From positions 442,025,213 through 442,089,212 of the forward strand of contig NC_081407.1 in the NCBI RefSeq assembly GCF_030272615.1: a stretch of 64,000 nucleotides of DNA, read 5' to 3'. Shown piece by piece: positions 35,402 through 46,648 of the stretch; position 1 is the stretch's first letter; each line of letters begins with the position of its first letter. Source of the DNA: Cryptomeria japonica (lineage: Eukaryota; Streptophyta; Pinopsida; Cupressales; Cupressaceae). Both the position numbers and the translations under genes were made by a program. The notes beneath the pieces are model-generated. The model searched no databases. It saw only the letters and a program-made list of their open reading frames with translations, and was not told the origin of the DNA.

Positions 35402-38400
35402 TAAAGTTGCTAAAAAACTTAAAAACATCAAAGTCAACATTAAGATATGGAACAAGAAGGTCTTTGGTGATATTTTTGATTCAAAGAAAAGCTAAAGGAG
35501 GAACTAGAACAGATCCAAAACTCAATACAGAAAGATGGCTATAAAAAGTATCCCAAAGCTATGGAAGATGATGTATTAGTCAAACTTCACAACATCATTT
35601 CTAGGGAGGAAATCTATTGGAGGCAGAGATCTAGGGCGATTTGGTTGGAGGCTGGGGACAGAAACACTAAATTTTTCCACATGACTTCTTTGAAACATAA
35701 AGCTGCGAACAGAATTTCCAGATTAATTGTTGAGGACAAAATTCTTCTTAATAAGGATGAAATTAGGGATGAAGTTGTTAGTTTCTTCTCTCAACTCCTC
35801 ACTAGGAACAAGGATATTGATTATACCCAAAAACAAGATTTGGTTAATATCATTCCCAAGATCATTAATCCTAATCAGAATAAGGCCCTTTCTACTATCC
35901 CTTCTGCTGGAGAAATTTAAAAAGTTGTCTTTTCTTTTCAAGGGGATAAAGCTCTGGATCCTTATGGCTTCCCTATGTTTTTCTTCCAGGAATTCTAGCA
36001 TATTGTGGGAGAAGACACTGTCAATGCAGTAAAAGAATTTTTTGGCTCCAGAAGAATCCTTAAGGAATTCAATTCCACTTTTATTGCCTTAATTCCTAAA
36101 GTTGTTGGGGCAGATTCAATGGGAAAATATAGGCCAATAAGTCTATGTAACTCTTTCTATAAGATCATATCCAAAGTTTTGACTATGAGAATTTTGGTTG
36201 TCCACCCCTTCATCATCTCTGAGGAGCAGAAAGGTTTTGTTCCTGGCAGGCAGATTTTGGACTCTATCATTCTTGTGCATGAGAATATTCATTCCCTCAA
36301 TGCTGCTAATAAAGAAGGATTTTTGATAAAGTTGTATCTGCCAAAAGCTTATGATAGAGTGGATTGGCAAGTTCTTTTCAGAATCATGGAGGCTTTTGGA
36401 TTTGATGAGAAGATAATCAAAATTATCAGAGAGTTGATCTCCACTCCTATGTTTTCAATTCTCATTAATGGATCTCCTACTAAATTCTTTAAATCGTCAA
36501 GGGGGCTCAGACAAGGAGATCCCATATCTCCTATTCTTTTCACCATCTTGGCAGAGAGCATGAGTAGATTGATCCATAATCTGAAAGTGAATAAAATTAT
36601 CAAAGGCCTTCAACCTTCCTCTGCTAATTTTTTTTGTTCTCACCAATAGTTTGTTGATGATACTATCCTTATGGGATATTTGTCTATTGAGGAGGCTGAT
36701 GCGTTCAAAATTGCTCTTAATTTTTATGCTTTGGCTACTGGCTAGCAAGTCAATTAGGACAAATCGGCTATATACTTCATGAACACTCCGGTCATAAGAC
36801 AACAAAGAATTGCTAAAATTATTGGTTGCAAGGTGGACATGCTCCCTTCCACCTACCTGGGTCTCCCCTTGGATTTAGTTCCCCCAAACTCCTTCTGGAA
36901 TATTCTTATTGACAGACTCAACAAAAAACTTGTTGGATGGAAAGGATCCATTTTATCTCAGGCTGGGAAGTTGCAGCTTCTTCAAGCTACACTCCAGAAT
37001 CTCCCTGTTTATGCTCTCAGTTTATTTGGTATCCCAGCTAAATTTGTTGAAGCATTAGAAAGAATCTAGAAGAGATTTCTATGGTTAGTAGTTGAAGAAA
37101 AAAAGAGGATATCCTTGGTTGCTTGGGACAAAGTGTTTAAACCAAAGAGCAAAGGAGGGCTTTGGATTAAAGCTCTAAAAACCTTTAATAAAAGCTCTCC
37201 TAGCAAAACAATTATGGAGACCTTATGACATCAAGAAAGATTGGAACCGAATCTAGTTTGACAAATATATTCAGCATCAGCCTATCTAGGATTTCCTTAA
37301 CTCTGAAGACATCCCTGTCGAATCCTTCATTTGGAATAGTATTATCAAATCCATAAAAGTGGCCAAAGCTGGAGCTAGATGGGTCCTTGGAAAAGGTGAC
37401 AAAATAAGGTTTTGGGAGGATCCTTGGATGAATAATGAATCTCTCTTTGATCAAGGCAACAGTCAATTTATTGAGGAATGTAAAAGGAGGTTTGGACCTA
37501 TGGTGCGTGACTACTGGAAGGAGAACAAATGGGTGAGGCTTGATGTTATTCATGCTGGATTTTCCCTACTCCAGAAGGAGCTGCTGTCTTTTTCTATTAA
37601 CAAAGACTATTATGATGTATTTCTCTGGAAAAGTAATCCTAGAGGTGACTTTACGGTTGCTTCTGCCTACAAAAACACTTTTTCTTAGACCAGTAACCCC
37701 ATTTGGGGTAAAGTTTGGAATAGAATTCCGATCCCTAAAGTCAATATGTTCCTTTGGCTTGCTACTCACAATAGGATCCTAACTATTGACAATTTGGTCC
37801 AAAGAGGTTTCAAATTCCCTAACATGTGTGAGCTATGCCAGAAAGAGGAAGAATTAGTTGATCATCTGTTTTTCCAGTGCTCATTTACCTGGGAAATTTG
37901 GAGTAAGTTGTGGGAGAAATGGAAAGTTGATTGGGTCATGAACAAGAGTCTCAAGGAAATTATCTGGCAATGGACATTCCACACCAATTGTCCTCTTATC
38001 AAGAACCTTTGGTCCCTGATCCTCCCCATGACTTGCTGGGGAATTTGGAAAGAGAGAAATAACAGAATATTTAGGGAAGCTAAGTGCACCTCTTAGGTGG
38101 TTTTTGAAAAAATTTGTAGGGCTATAAAAGAGAACATAAATATTCCTCACATGAATAATAAGTAATGGCTTGTTACTGATATGAATGAAATTGAAAAAGG
38201 CATCCTCACTTAATGGAACTTAATACACAAAGTTTGCAGATCTGACAATAAGAATAGGAGAGATAATATTGTCTGGCACTTTCCTGATCATGATTAGATA
38301 AAGGTGAATTTTGATGGGGCGGCTAAAGGCAACCCTGGGAAGTTTGGTGGTGGAGGAGTCATCACAAATGCTCAAGGTGTCTGTATTGCGGCTATTGCTT

Positions 38401-38765
38401 CTCCTTTTGGGGTCCAAAATAATCATGTGGCTGAAACTCTGGCCATGCTAAAAAGCCTCCAGCTTGCTCAGGGTTTCAAATCTAAAAAAATTTGGCTGGA
38501 AGGGGACTCCCTAAATATCATCCAAGCCCTTAAAGGTTCTAGTTCTGTTTCTTGGAATATTACTAACTTAGTTGAAAGTGCTAAAAAAATATAAAATAAC
38601 TATGTTAGTATTATCATAACTCATACTCTAAGAGAAGGCAATAAGGTTGCGGACCTCCTAGCTAATGAAGGGGTCAATTTAGAGGTGGATGTTAAATATA
38701 TTCAAGAGACCCATTGTAAAAAGGATGTTAGAGAGCAATTATTTTTTGATCGCATCAATTGGTCA
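35402..38765 (+). pseudogene. LINE L ORF2, reverse transcriptase, zinc-binding and RNase H domains
   Basis: This continues the endonuclease ORF. Reverse transcriptase blocks: KYRPISLCNSFYKIISKVL, GFVPGRQILDS, KAYDRVDW (the preceding catalytic Asp is replaced, LYLPKAYD), RGLRQGDPISPILF, and FVDDTILMG right after a TAG. Then TYLGLPLD, KKLVGWKGSILSQAGKLQLL, a zf-RVT type zinc segment (CELCQKEEELVDHLFFQC, about 37830) and RNase H (NFDGAAKGNPG near 38310, VAETLA, LEGDSLNII, and a decayed end LREGNKVADLLANEG). Several stops and a frameshift near 37190 disrupt it. The order is that of plant L1-type LINEs with RNase H. Confidence 0.9.
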
Positions 38766-38859
38766 AGTTAATATCATGATTATCTTTTGGGGTCCGAATT
38801 CCAAAGACAGAGTTTGGGGGCAAATTAACTGTCAGTTAATGATTGCCTTTAGGCATGAT

Positions 38860-40645
38860 TTATATGATCAAATGTGTGAGGAGGATTATAATAATAAATG
38901 ATGGTTTTGTGCGGCCATTAACATAAGCTTTAAAACTATGAAAGAGACTATGTTTTGTTATTCCAGATTTTTCCACAAGAACTTGGGGTTATACCTGCAG
39001 ACTATGAAATACATCTTTGGGTACTTCTACTTGCTATTCAAAATGTGTGGTAACTTAAACAGGAATGAGCCAAGTGGCTGCGAAAATTGGAAGAGTGAAC
39101 GAAAAGTATGGAGAAGGCTTCATAGATATGGTTTTACTGACTATATGGAAAAGCTACATGGAAGAAGAAATTCGGTGTCACATGGTTTTGCTAGATGCTA
39201 GAACAACAATAGAGTCACCTTGTTTGGGGAGATATGGAAAATTGAGGAGGATCTGGTTGCGGAGGTCACAGGTCTTCGAAAGGAGGGCACTAAATTCTAT
39301 AGAGACTAGAAGTATGTTGCCGAAGCACTCAAAAACTTCTCAAAATCGGAGGATGAGAAGGTCAAGCTTGTCAAGAAAGACAAGATCTCCTACTACCTTC
39401 CCCAGCAGGTAAAGTCCTTTTGGTAGAAATTTTTAAGGGTTTTGATGGAGTTTCTCACTGTTGATGGTAGATTCACTAAAATCTATAACTATCATTTTGC
39501 AATTCTTAATCACTTCCGTCATGGGGTTAAAATCTCCCTACCTTATTACTTAGCATCCTCTCTGAATGAGAGTTTGGCTGATCACACTAAAAATCCTAAT
39601 TCTTACCATATAGCCCATCAAGGGCTCATCTTGCTCATTTATGAATACCTGAAGGAAAAATCTAGGGCTAGCAAAGATGATCCCCTAGTCACTAATGCAC
39701 ATATTTCTAAGAGTTGTAAAGATTCTGAAGTGGATGAGGATCAACCTAATGCCCCTACCCATAAAAAATGAAGAGTTGATACAGAATGTGGAAATGGAGG
39801 TGCATTGTGATTTGGAGGAGGAAAAGGGGAAGGATATTGAGACAAAAATGGAGAGTGAGAAGTATGAGAACGTTGGTGAAGAGGAAGAAGGGGTTAACTC
39901 TGAAAACCCTTACTCTAACCCTATGGGCTCAGATAGCAAGAATGTCACCCTGAATTATAAGGAGGATGACAACCCTAATTCTATGGGTACTGAGCAAGGT
40001 AGGGATTCAGCAAATACCATTTTGAATAATGCCCGTAACTATACTCTGGAATCCTTCAACTTCCAGAAATGGGTTATTGACAACATTACTAGCATTCAGA
40101 GCAAACAGAGGGACTTGGAAAATAAGATAAACAATTTGATTAAGGAAACAAATTCAGGGAAAAAGAATGAGGAGACGGAAACCAATAAAGCCGAGGAGGA
40201 AATCGAAATGCAGGACTGGCTGGAAAAAGACCTAATTAAAGGGGATTTGAAACATCTAGAGGATGTTATCAGAATTGTGAAAGAACAGGCTGAGGAGGAT
40301 AAAGACAATATCAATACCCGGGTTGCTCGTACTGAGAAGGCTCTAAAAAGTTTCATGAACCACAGTCTTGAGGTCCTAAAAGTTTTGTCACATAATATGA
40401 ATGCCTTGGTGGATCACTTAGAGAGGAAAAATCAGGATAAGAACTTGGTAATCATTGAAGATGTACCGACCTCCAGCTCCACCCATCAAATTTATAAGCG
40501 AAGGACTAGGTAGAACACCACAGAGATGGAGGCCAAAATGAAAGACATCTAGCTGAAATAGGAGAGCAATGATCTGAGGGAAGCAGCCAAGGTGATGATG
40601 CTACTGGTTCAGAATGTTGAGGAGTCTATAAAAGTGTTCAATTGA
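38860..40645 (+). pseudogene. LINE L ORF3 downstream of RNase H
   Basis: A broken chain reads YMEKLHGRRNSVSHGF (near 39140), then IEEDLVAEVTGLRKEGTKFY (near 39240), then DGRFTKIYNYHFAILNHFRH (39463-39522), an acidic region, and a C-terminal coiled coil (39780-40513, EIEMQDWLEKDLIKGDLKHL). Frameshifts lie near 39200 and 39765, and stops occur at 40511 and after. Every block recurs in the second LINE at 46649-48185. It is not the normal ORF1 of plant LINEs. The EDL(V/I)A...TGL..EG core resembles plant mobile-domain-like transposon proteins. Its function is unknown. Confidence 0.7.
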
Positions 40646-40837
40646 TATGTAATGTTGGGTTTTGGATGCCAATTTCTTGTTGGCTCCTTGCTATCTTTTT
40701 GTCCTAGCTGTTGGTTTTTGTGCTGGTCTTTTGCAATTGTTTTGTCTTGTTTCTTTCATGCTCATCTTTCATTTTGTAAGCGGGTTTCGGGTCCCTTAAA
40801 ACCTTTTTTTTCTTAATCAAAAACATGCAATAATAAA

Positions 40838-41188
40838 AGCACAAATCCACAACACTGAAATTTTTACGTGGAAACATGGAAAGGGAAAAACCATGGTGGG
40901 GCTGGAACCCACAATATTCATATACTATGGCCTGGAGTACATAAATATTACATAGATGGCGAATGCACTTGCAGTCAGGCTGCTTAGAGCTCACTGCTCA
41001 AGTATATGTGCCTAGAAGGATACAACCTTCAGGAAAGGATCATTGCCTTATAATTTGATTACAATGAGAATGTACAATGGAATGAACTTATAAATAGCAT
41101 CTGACTATGCAAAATTGAGTTCTAGTTAGGCTCGGTGTCACTTTCTGTCTCTGCTCTGTTGATTACCCTATTCCGGTCTCAGTCAGTT
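40838..41188 (-). repeat. 5' LTR of element B, piece 2 of 3
   Basis: It continues the LTR interrupted at 24625, matching 12629 to about 12985 of the intact copy (AAGCACAAATCCACAAC, CTCACTGCTCAA). It ends at CAGTT, where the next insertion starts. Confidence 0.9.
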
Positions 41189-44100
41189 TGTTGTTCACCA
41201 AAAGTGATAAACCCAAGTACACCTGCAATCCTTCTATGAAATGGCCAATTTTAGTCTATGAAACACATCAGGGCTTGGACAACATAACATAGGACCCTAA
41301 TTGATCCTCCTGCACTTCACGTTCTGCTAGACCTAGGGGGGACACCATTTTGATGCATTAAATACAACAATCACAAACATATGACTGCATCAACAATAAG
41401 CAAATAGACCATTCCACAACCTCACCAAATTAGGTAACACGTACAGATGGGCTGGATCTTATACAAATAATAAGTGAAATAGAGCTTTGGAAGGATAGAA
41501 CATTAACCCCTAAACATAAAGGGAAATAGATTTATCTTTTAATATGTTTGATCTGAAAACATCCCCAAACTTGCAAGACCAGTGCCTTATCCAAGGGCAA
41601 TAGAGTCATATATCAAACTGTAAATGAAAGCATGTACTGCAAATCCACCTTCATCATTAAATATCCCTGCATTAATGCCTTACAAAAATGCATTACTTAG
41701 CTCACTCACAAAATCATCAGATCTAAAAATATATATCCCATTATCTATGATCTATTACAGAATTTAAATTCTTCCTTGAAGAATACCTGCAAACAACCAC
41801 AACAATCTCCTTGAAATTGACAAACTTCAGCCTCCTTGAGGCTTCAATTTATAACAAAGAGATATGCATTCAGAGACAAATACTATGTGAATTTGTGCAT
41901 GCCTTACATACACAAGAACCTGCAGCAAAACATCTACAGTAAGAAAGTAGTCTATTACTCAAAAGAAAAACCCTGCCCTATACAATATTGAAGAGAACTC
42001 AAAAATGGAAACCATGAAAAAATGAAGCCCCTCCCCCCAAATTTCTAGAACCCTTACAATCAAAAGAAAATTGGAATAAGAAGGAGAGGGAAAAAGATTA
42101 GGTTTCATCAAAATTTGCCAAGTGTCTCCTTTGTCCCTAACTGCAAAAATATATTCTTCATTTCCATGGAAACTGCTCTCTAAATATATGATTTATGTTG
42201 AAACCAACTTCATAATTGCATTCTTCATTTCGAGAGCTTTCCAGCAATATATTATACTTGCCATTTCAGGCAAAAATGGACCTCTGGGTGAATTAATTCT
42301 GAATATGGCTCTGTCATTTAAATTTTTTGAATTTCTTGTATAGTTTCAACTATACATTTAATTTTAATTTTTCACCCATTTTTGCCTCTAATTTTGGCCT
42401 GACACCCTACCACGTGGTGGTCTCTGATTGGCTCGCAGGGTCCACTGGGTGCCACCTCAGATGACACTTCATCACTCCGCCACATGTCTGCCACCAAGCT
42501 GCTTAATCATCGCCACGTGTCTGCCACGTCACTACCATGTCACTGGGACCTGCAAGCTGGACCGCCATGTCATCTTGCCACCTAGCTTTCGCCATTTCGC
42601 AATAGCTAATCTTTGAGCATCTTCGGGTCATGAAGTCATGCAAGTCGTCGATCTCCATCAAACTTGCATGCTCTTTAACCCCTTCACAATCTGCCTAGGT
42701 TTTTCCCTACTTCATGAACCTTAACTCATGAGCATCTCCCCTTCACGAAGTCATGCTGACCGTCAATCTCCTGCAACCTACTCACCAATTAAGTCGGCCT
42801 TCCTCTACAAAATGCATCTGCCTCGAGAACCGTGCCTACGTGGGGTCCACTTGTCTCCACTCAATCAACCTCCTTGGTCACCTTGGGAAGTGCACCCACG
42901 CGCATGGGGTCCACCTTGGGTGCCCTTAGAACCTTGTGTCAAAAGCCCTTTGTGGCTTTGACATATTAGATGGGTGTCTTATTTGTTGTACATATCAAAA
43001 AATTCCTTTGCCCAGCGAATGTGGGATAAAGTAATTAGCCTGGGAACTGCACTTTCAAGGTTTTGTTTGAGAGTTTTAATGGCACCATTCTTTTGCCAAG
43101 GAGTTTGAAGCCTCTGCAAATACCACGCAGAAGGGAGGACTGGTTTCATTGCCATTTGTTTTTGCTTTAAAACTTTGAGACTCTCCAAACTCCACGCAAC
43201 TGTAGCTTTACACCAAGTAATGGAATTTGCTTGAATTTTGAATGCCCACCAAACTCACCTCTTACGGCAGGAAGGAAGATTTGGCAAGGGAATGTAGAAC
43301 TTGGGCTCTGCAACACTTATATTTACTTTGAAAGCTTCTGCAACCTCTTCCAAATTTAAATACCCAACCAGCACCGTGAGGGAGGTGGGGATAATAGCGA
43401 TTTGCATTGAAAATGAAGTTTAGAGTCCTTTCAGCCATTACACAGGGGAGAAGATGGCTTCACACCAGCCAATTGCATTTCCTGAAGTTTCTAAAAACTT
43501 ACTCCAACGCCTTCTCCAGCAGGGAGATGGGGAGGCACGTGGAGCCAGAATTAATACAAGACATTGCTTAACACACTGCCAATCTGCATTTTTTGAAGTT
43601 TTAAATGCCTCTCTCCAGCTATCATGTCCACCTTGGAAGTCTTCTGTAGCTCCTTCTGTTTGCATTTGTTGATTTCCATTTTAATATGCTATTGCCCCTT
43701 TAATCCACATGTGAGGCTTAATGTTTCATTTTCTGCTCTTAAGAGAGGGGGAAATGGCTTTGACTGCCAATATATTTGCTTGGAAATTTTTGAGTGTTCA
43801 ATAACCATTGCACAGGAGGGTTTATGCTGCTTGTAAATGCCATTTGCATTTATTTTGAATCCCTTAAAAACACCCTTTTCAAAAACCATGCAAAGAGCAT
43901 ACTAGAATTACACCTTGCTTAATTCACCGTGGTAAAAAGACATAAAGGATCATAATGTAGACCGAGCTGGTGGTAATGGCATTAGCATGCATGAAGAACA
44001 CTTTACCATAAAATTAATGCACGGGCAAGAGCTGGGTCGGGCCCCAAAGTGGGTCTGACTAAAAAAAAAATTGTTTTCATGCAACTAACCTCTGAAATGA

Positions 44101-45225
44101 TTTAGGAATCTTAAACTTACCTTTGGAAATGATCGGCACCATTTTCGGATCATAAAATTGAATTTTACAACTTTCAGGCACTTACGCCACATTTTCGCAT
44201 TTAATTGCGAAGACGTATTTTTCAACCGGTCAAAACACCTTTCTGGACCTCACCATCTGACAGACATGTACTCTAATATACAAGGATGAACTCTGCCAAG
44301 CGGTTTTTCAAGATGAATCTCGAGCGAAGAGATATTAATTGTTGAAAATGACCAACTGGCTTTGTCGGCACTGGGGACCTAATGAAGTCAATGTTCTGGC
44401 AACACATGATGTCTTTCTTAAAAATATCAAATGACCTCCGTAGACCCTTAAATTTGAAACACAGGTACCTTGAAGTACATATTAAATCTTTGGATTCTCA
44501 ATTCAACCAAAAGTCTGACTGGGTGCAAATGGTGCACTCATGAAAATGGCTGCTTTAATTGATGCGGCAACAAATGTACAAATCCCTGAAATAGATGGCT
44601 CAATAGACCCTTTTGAAAACCGATCAAACGGATTGGCAGAGGCTTGAAATTTGAAACATGACTCATAATTTATACCAACAATAGCATGGAACAAACATTC
44701 TGGCATAACACTCACTGAGGCAACTTTTACACTTATGTGAAACAGGGCTCCGACTAGGTGCTTAAACAGGGACTTGTCAAAATATTCAAACTGTAAACAG
44801 TTCAAGCTTGGTAAACTGAGAAAATGGACTCATGAAGACTTGAAATTTTGCATGCTGACTCATATTTATGCATAGAATTTAATCCATTTTTAAATTCATC
44901 ATGACAATCAACAGGGTAAAAGATATAAACACCCAAAGTAGGCTACTCAATAAAATCTGCATTTGTGCCTAAAATGCACTTTCAACTCACCCCTTGAAAT
45001 GGGTACCTGGTAAACTTATCCAAACTGAATTTTGAAAGTTGCACATCACTAAATAGGCCAAATGAAAGGTGTAGGACATGTCTCTCGAGCCTTACCCTTC
45101 GAAAATCAACTAGCTCCATTTTGCCCTCTCTCTAACTAGGCCATTCAAACTGACTCATTTGGAAATGCAAAGCAAAAATTTGAATTGGGCCTCAAAACTT
45201 GACTCAATTTTAATGAGTCCCAACA
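41189..45225. mobile_element. 4.0 kb TG...CA sequence H, probable long solo LTR
   Basis: It begins TGTTGTTCACC and ends GAGTCCCAACA, giving a 5-bp inverted end TGTTG/CAACA, between near-duplicated CAGTT (41184-41188) and TAGTT (45226-45230). Element B's LTR resumes exactly on the other side. It has no credible ORF, primer site or internal domain, and I saw no repeated LTR halves inside it. A long solo LTR is the simplest reading; a non-coding large retrotransposon derivative is the alternative. GC content varies, with a GC-richer patch around 42400-42960. Confidence 0.6.
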
Positions 45226-45230
45226 TAGTT

Positions 45231-45716
45231 ATTGGTTGATCTGAAACAAAAATGTGCACGTGAAACTGCACTCAATAGCACCAAAATTGATCGCTTACAC
45301 ACATAACACATCATCACATTACTAAAATCAACCGCTAAAATGATCTTATATATCCGATCTCACCACAAAAATAATCTCCTTCAAGTGGGCCTTAATAGAT
45401 GTAACGTGTAGATGAAGTCGGCTCCAATCTCAAACACACCATAGCACCGGAATAAAATATTGCAACCACATGCTTCCTAAAGGTCCTACCAAACACTAAG
45501 GTTACAAAAATAATTACTGCAAACACCGGAGATGATTCTGGATCAACACATTATCAAAATGCCCTATTTTACCGGTTACCTCCATCTTCTGGATAGGCTA
45601 AGTCACGACTATTGAATCAAATTGAACCATGAAGAGTTGACATCAATGAAAACCCTAAACAACTAATCAATCACCAAAAGTCTCCAGAAATCACCGGATG
45701 AGTGTCAATGCCAACA
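45231..45716 (-). repeat. 5' LTR of element B, piece 3 of 3
   Basis: It starts ATTGGTTGATCTGAAAC and matches the end of the intact LTR (about 12988-13470), closing with AGTGTCAATGCCAACA. Here the LTR start is still TGTTGG on the minus strand. Confidence 0.9.
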
Positions 45717-45734
45717 GTTCCCTATACTCCAACA
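45717..45734 (+). repeat. last 18 bases of plus-strand LTR J
   Basis: GTTCCCTATACTCCAACA completes the LTR cut at 12490. Together they read like the ends of the other LTRs in this window (poly-C, CTCTCAGT, then ...TCCAACA). Confidence 0.5.
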
Positions 45735-46405
45735 TGGGGGTGATTCTCCCCAGTCTTGAGTTGGGTTCATATCTTTTTGTTATTGCGATGTTGTTGATTT
45801 GGTAGGACTTTTAGCAGTTGTCCTCTGACCTGTTGTTATTGGCATGTTTGACTTGAGCTTGTATAGGGTCAACACCCTTGTTTTGTTGCTTTCTTTTTGT
45901 CGCATATGGGTTGTTTGTATACAAGGTTAGCACCCTTGTTTTGCTGCTTATTTTAATCAAAAAAATTATATTTTGATGGAAATTTAATAACCTCTAAACT
46001 TGAAATTAATGCTTTTACATATCAATTTCCATTAAGGAATACATTTTATAGTGAAAAATGTCACATCCTATTTAATTTATCTAATTTAGTTATTGAAATA
46101 TTATATTAATTGTTTATTAGTACACAACAAATTATATAGATTGATTATTTTAAGTATCTTTTTAAAATATAAATAAGAATGATTATGACAACTAATTATG
46201 ACAATGCAATTGGAACCATTGACACTCTCTCAAGATAAGTAGTTAAGTAGTTAAGTTGCATGAATGTGAACAAGATTAGAAATAGTGAGTTCCTATATCT
46301 GAATAATTGCATTATTTTATGAATGGTGCTTATATATTATTATATGTGAATATAATCTCTTTTTATGAATCTAGATAAATTAAATAATAAGAAGAGATCA
46401 TGTTC
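45735..46405 (+). repeat. LINE 3' tail remnant and AT-rich sequence, no gene
   Basis: The part up to about 45970 (TATAGGGTCAACACCC, ...TTTTAATCAAAAAAATTATAT) resembles the LINE 3' tail at 52000-52177/58970-59035 (GGGTCTAGACCC..., CTTAATCAAAAATATTATAT). It is a plus-strand 5'-truncated tail. The rest (45970-46405) is AT-rich, and nothing else is recognised there. Confidence 0.45.
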
Positions 46406-46648
46406 TGATTAATTAGAAAAGTAGGTTTTTAGGACCCAAAACCTTTAACATGGGATATAAGATATGTCATCATAGAGTTCCAAAACATAAAATTCAGATA
46501 CAAAACGACTGGCAACAAACCAGTAAACAGAAAAGACAGCATAAGAAAGGAACAACAGAACAACAAAAACCAGGAATACAATTAAAGAGTCTTCAGAAGG
46601 TCCTCTGCCTTAATCACCAGCTGGTCATGGGAGGTTGCAACAGATTTG

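Larger units (their letters stand above)
24626..40820 (+). mobile_element. LINE L (plus strand), 5'-truncated, with target-site duplication and nested insertions
   Basis: The insertion is flanked by a 17-bp duplication (24609-24625 and 40821-40837) and ends in a T/A-rich tail ...CTTAATCAAAA, the signature of target-primed reverse transcription. It carries the end of ORF1, ORF2 (endonuclease, reverse transcriptase, zinc-binding, RNase H) and a third ORF. A solo LTR (about 24946-26075) splits ORF1, and element C (27468-35401) splits ORF2. Its own length is about 7.1 kb. Stops and frameshifts make it inactive. Confidence 0.9.
12491..45716 (-). mobile_element. element B: non-autonomous LTR retrotransposon (Gag + ORF2), split by nested insertions
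   Basis: Element B comprises an intact 3' LTR (12491-13470), an internal region of about 5.35 kb of its own sequence, and a 5' LTR broken into 24498-24625, 40838-41188 and 45231-45716. These pieces sum to 965 bp against 980 bp for the intact LTR. Insertions are element E in ORF2, and a LINE and a 4 kb LTR-like sequence in the 5' LTR. The plan (Met-tRNA primer site, coiled-coil/CCHC Gag, ORF2, PPT, no pol) equals A and C. The flanks CTTCA and GTTCC are poor duplications (three of five), suggesting an old insertion. Unbroken length was about 7.3 kb. Confidence 0.85.

Noticed and set aside
42122..42961. Short plus-strand open frames in the GC-richer part of sequence H
   Set aside because: They are short, lack similarity to anything recognised and share no frame or motif. 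More likely chance within a non-coding LTR.
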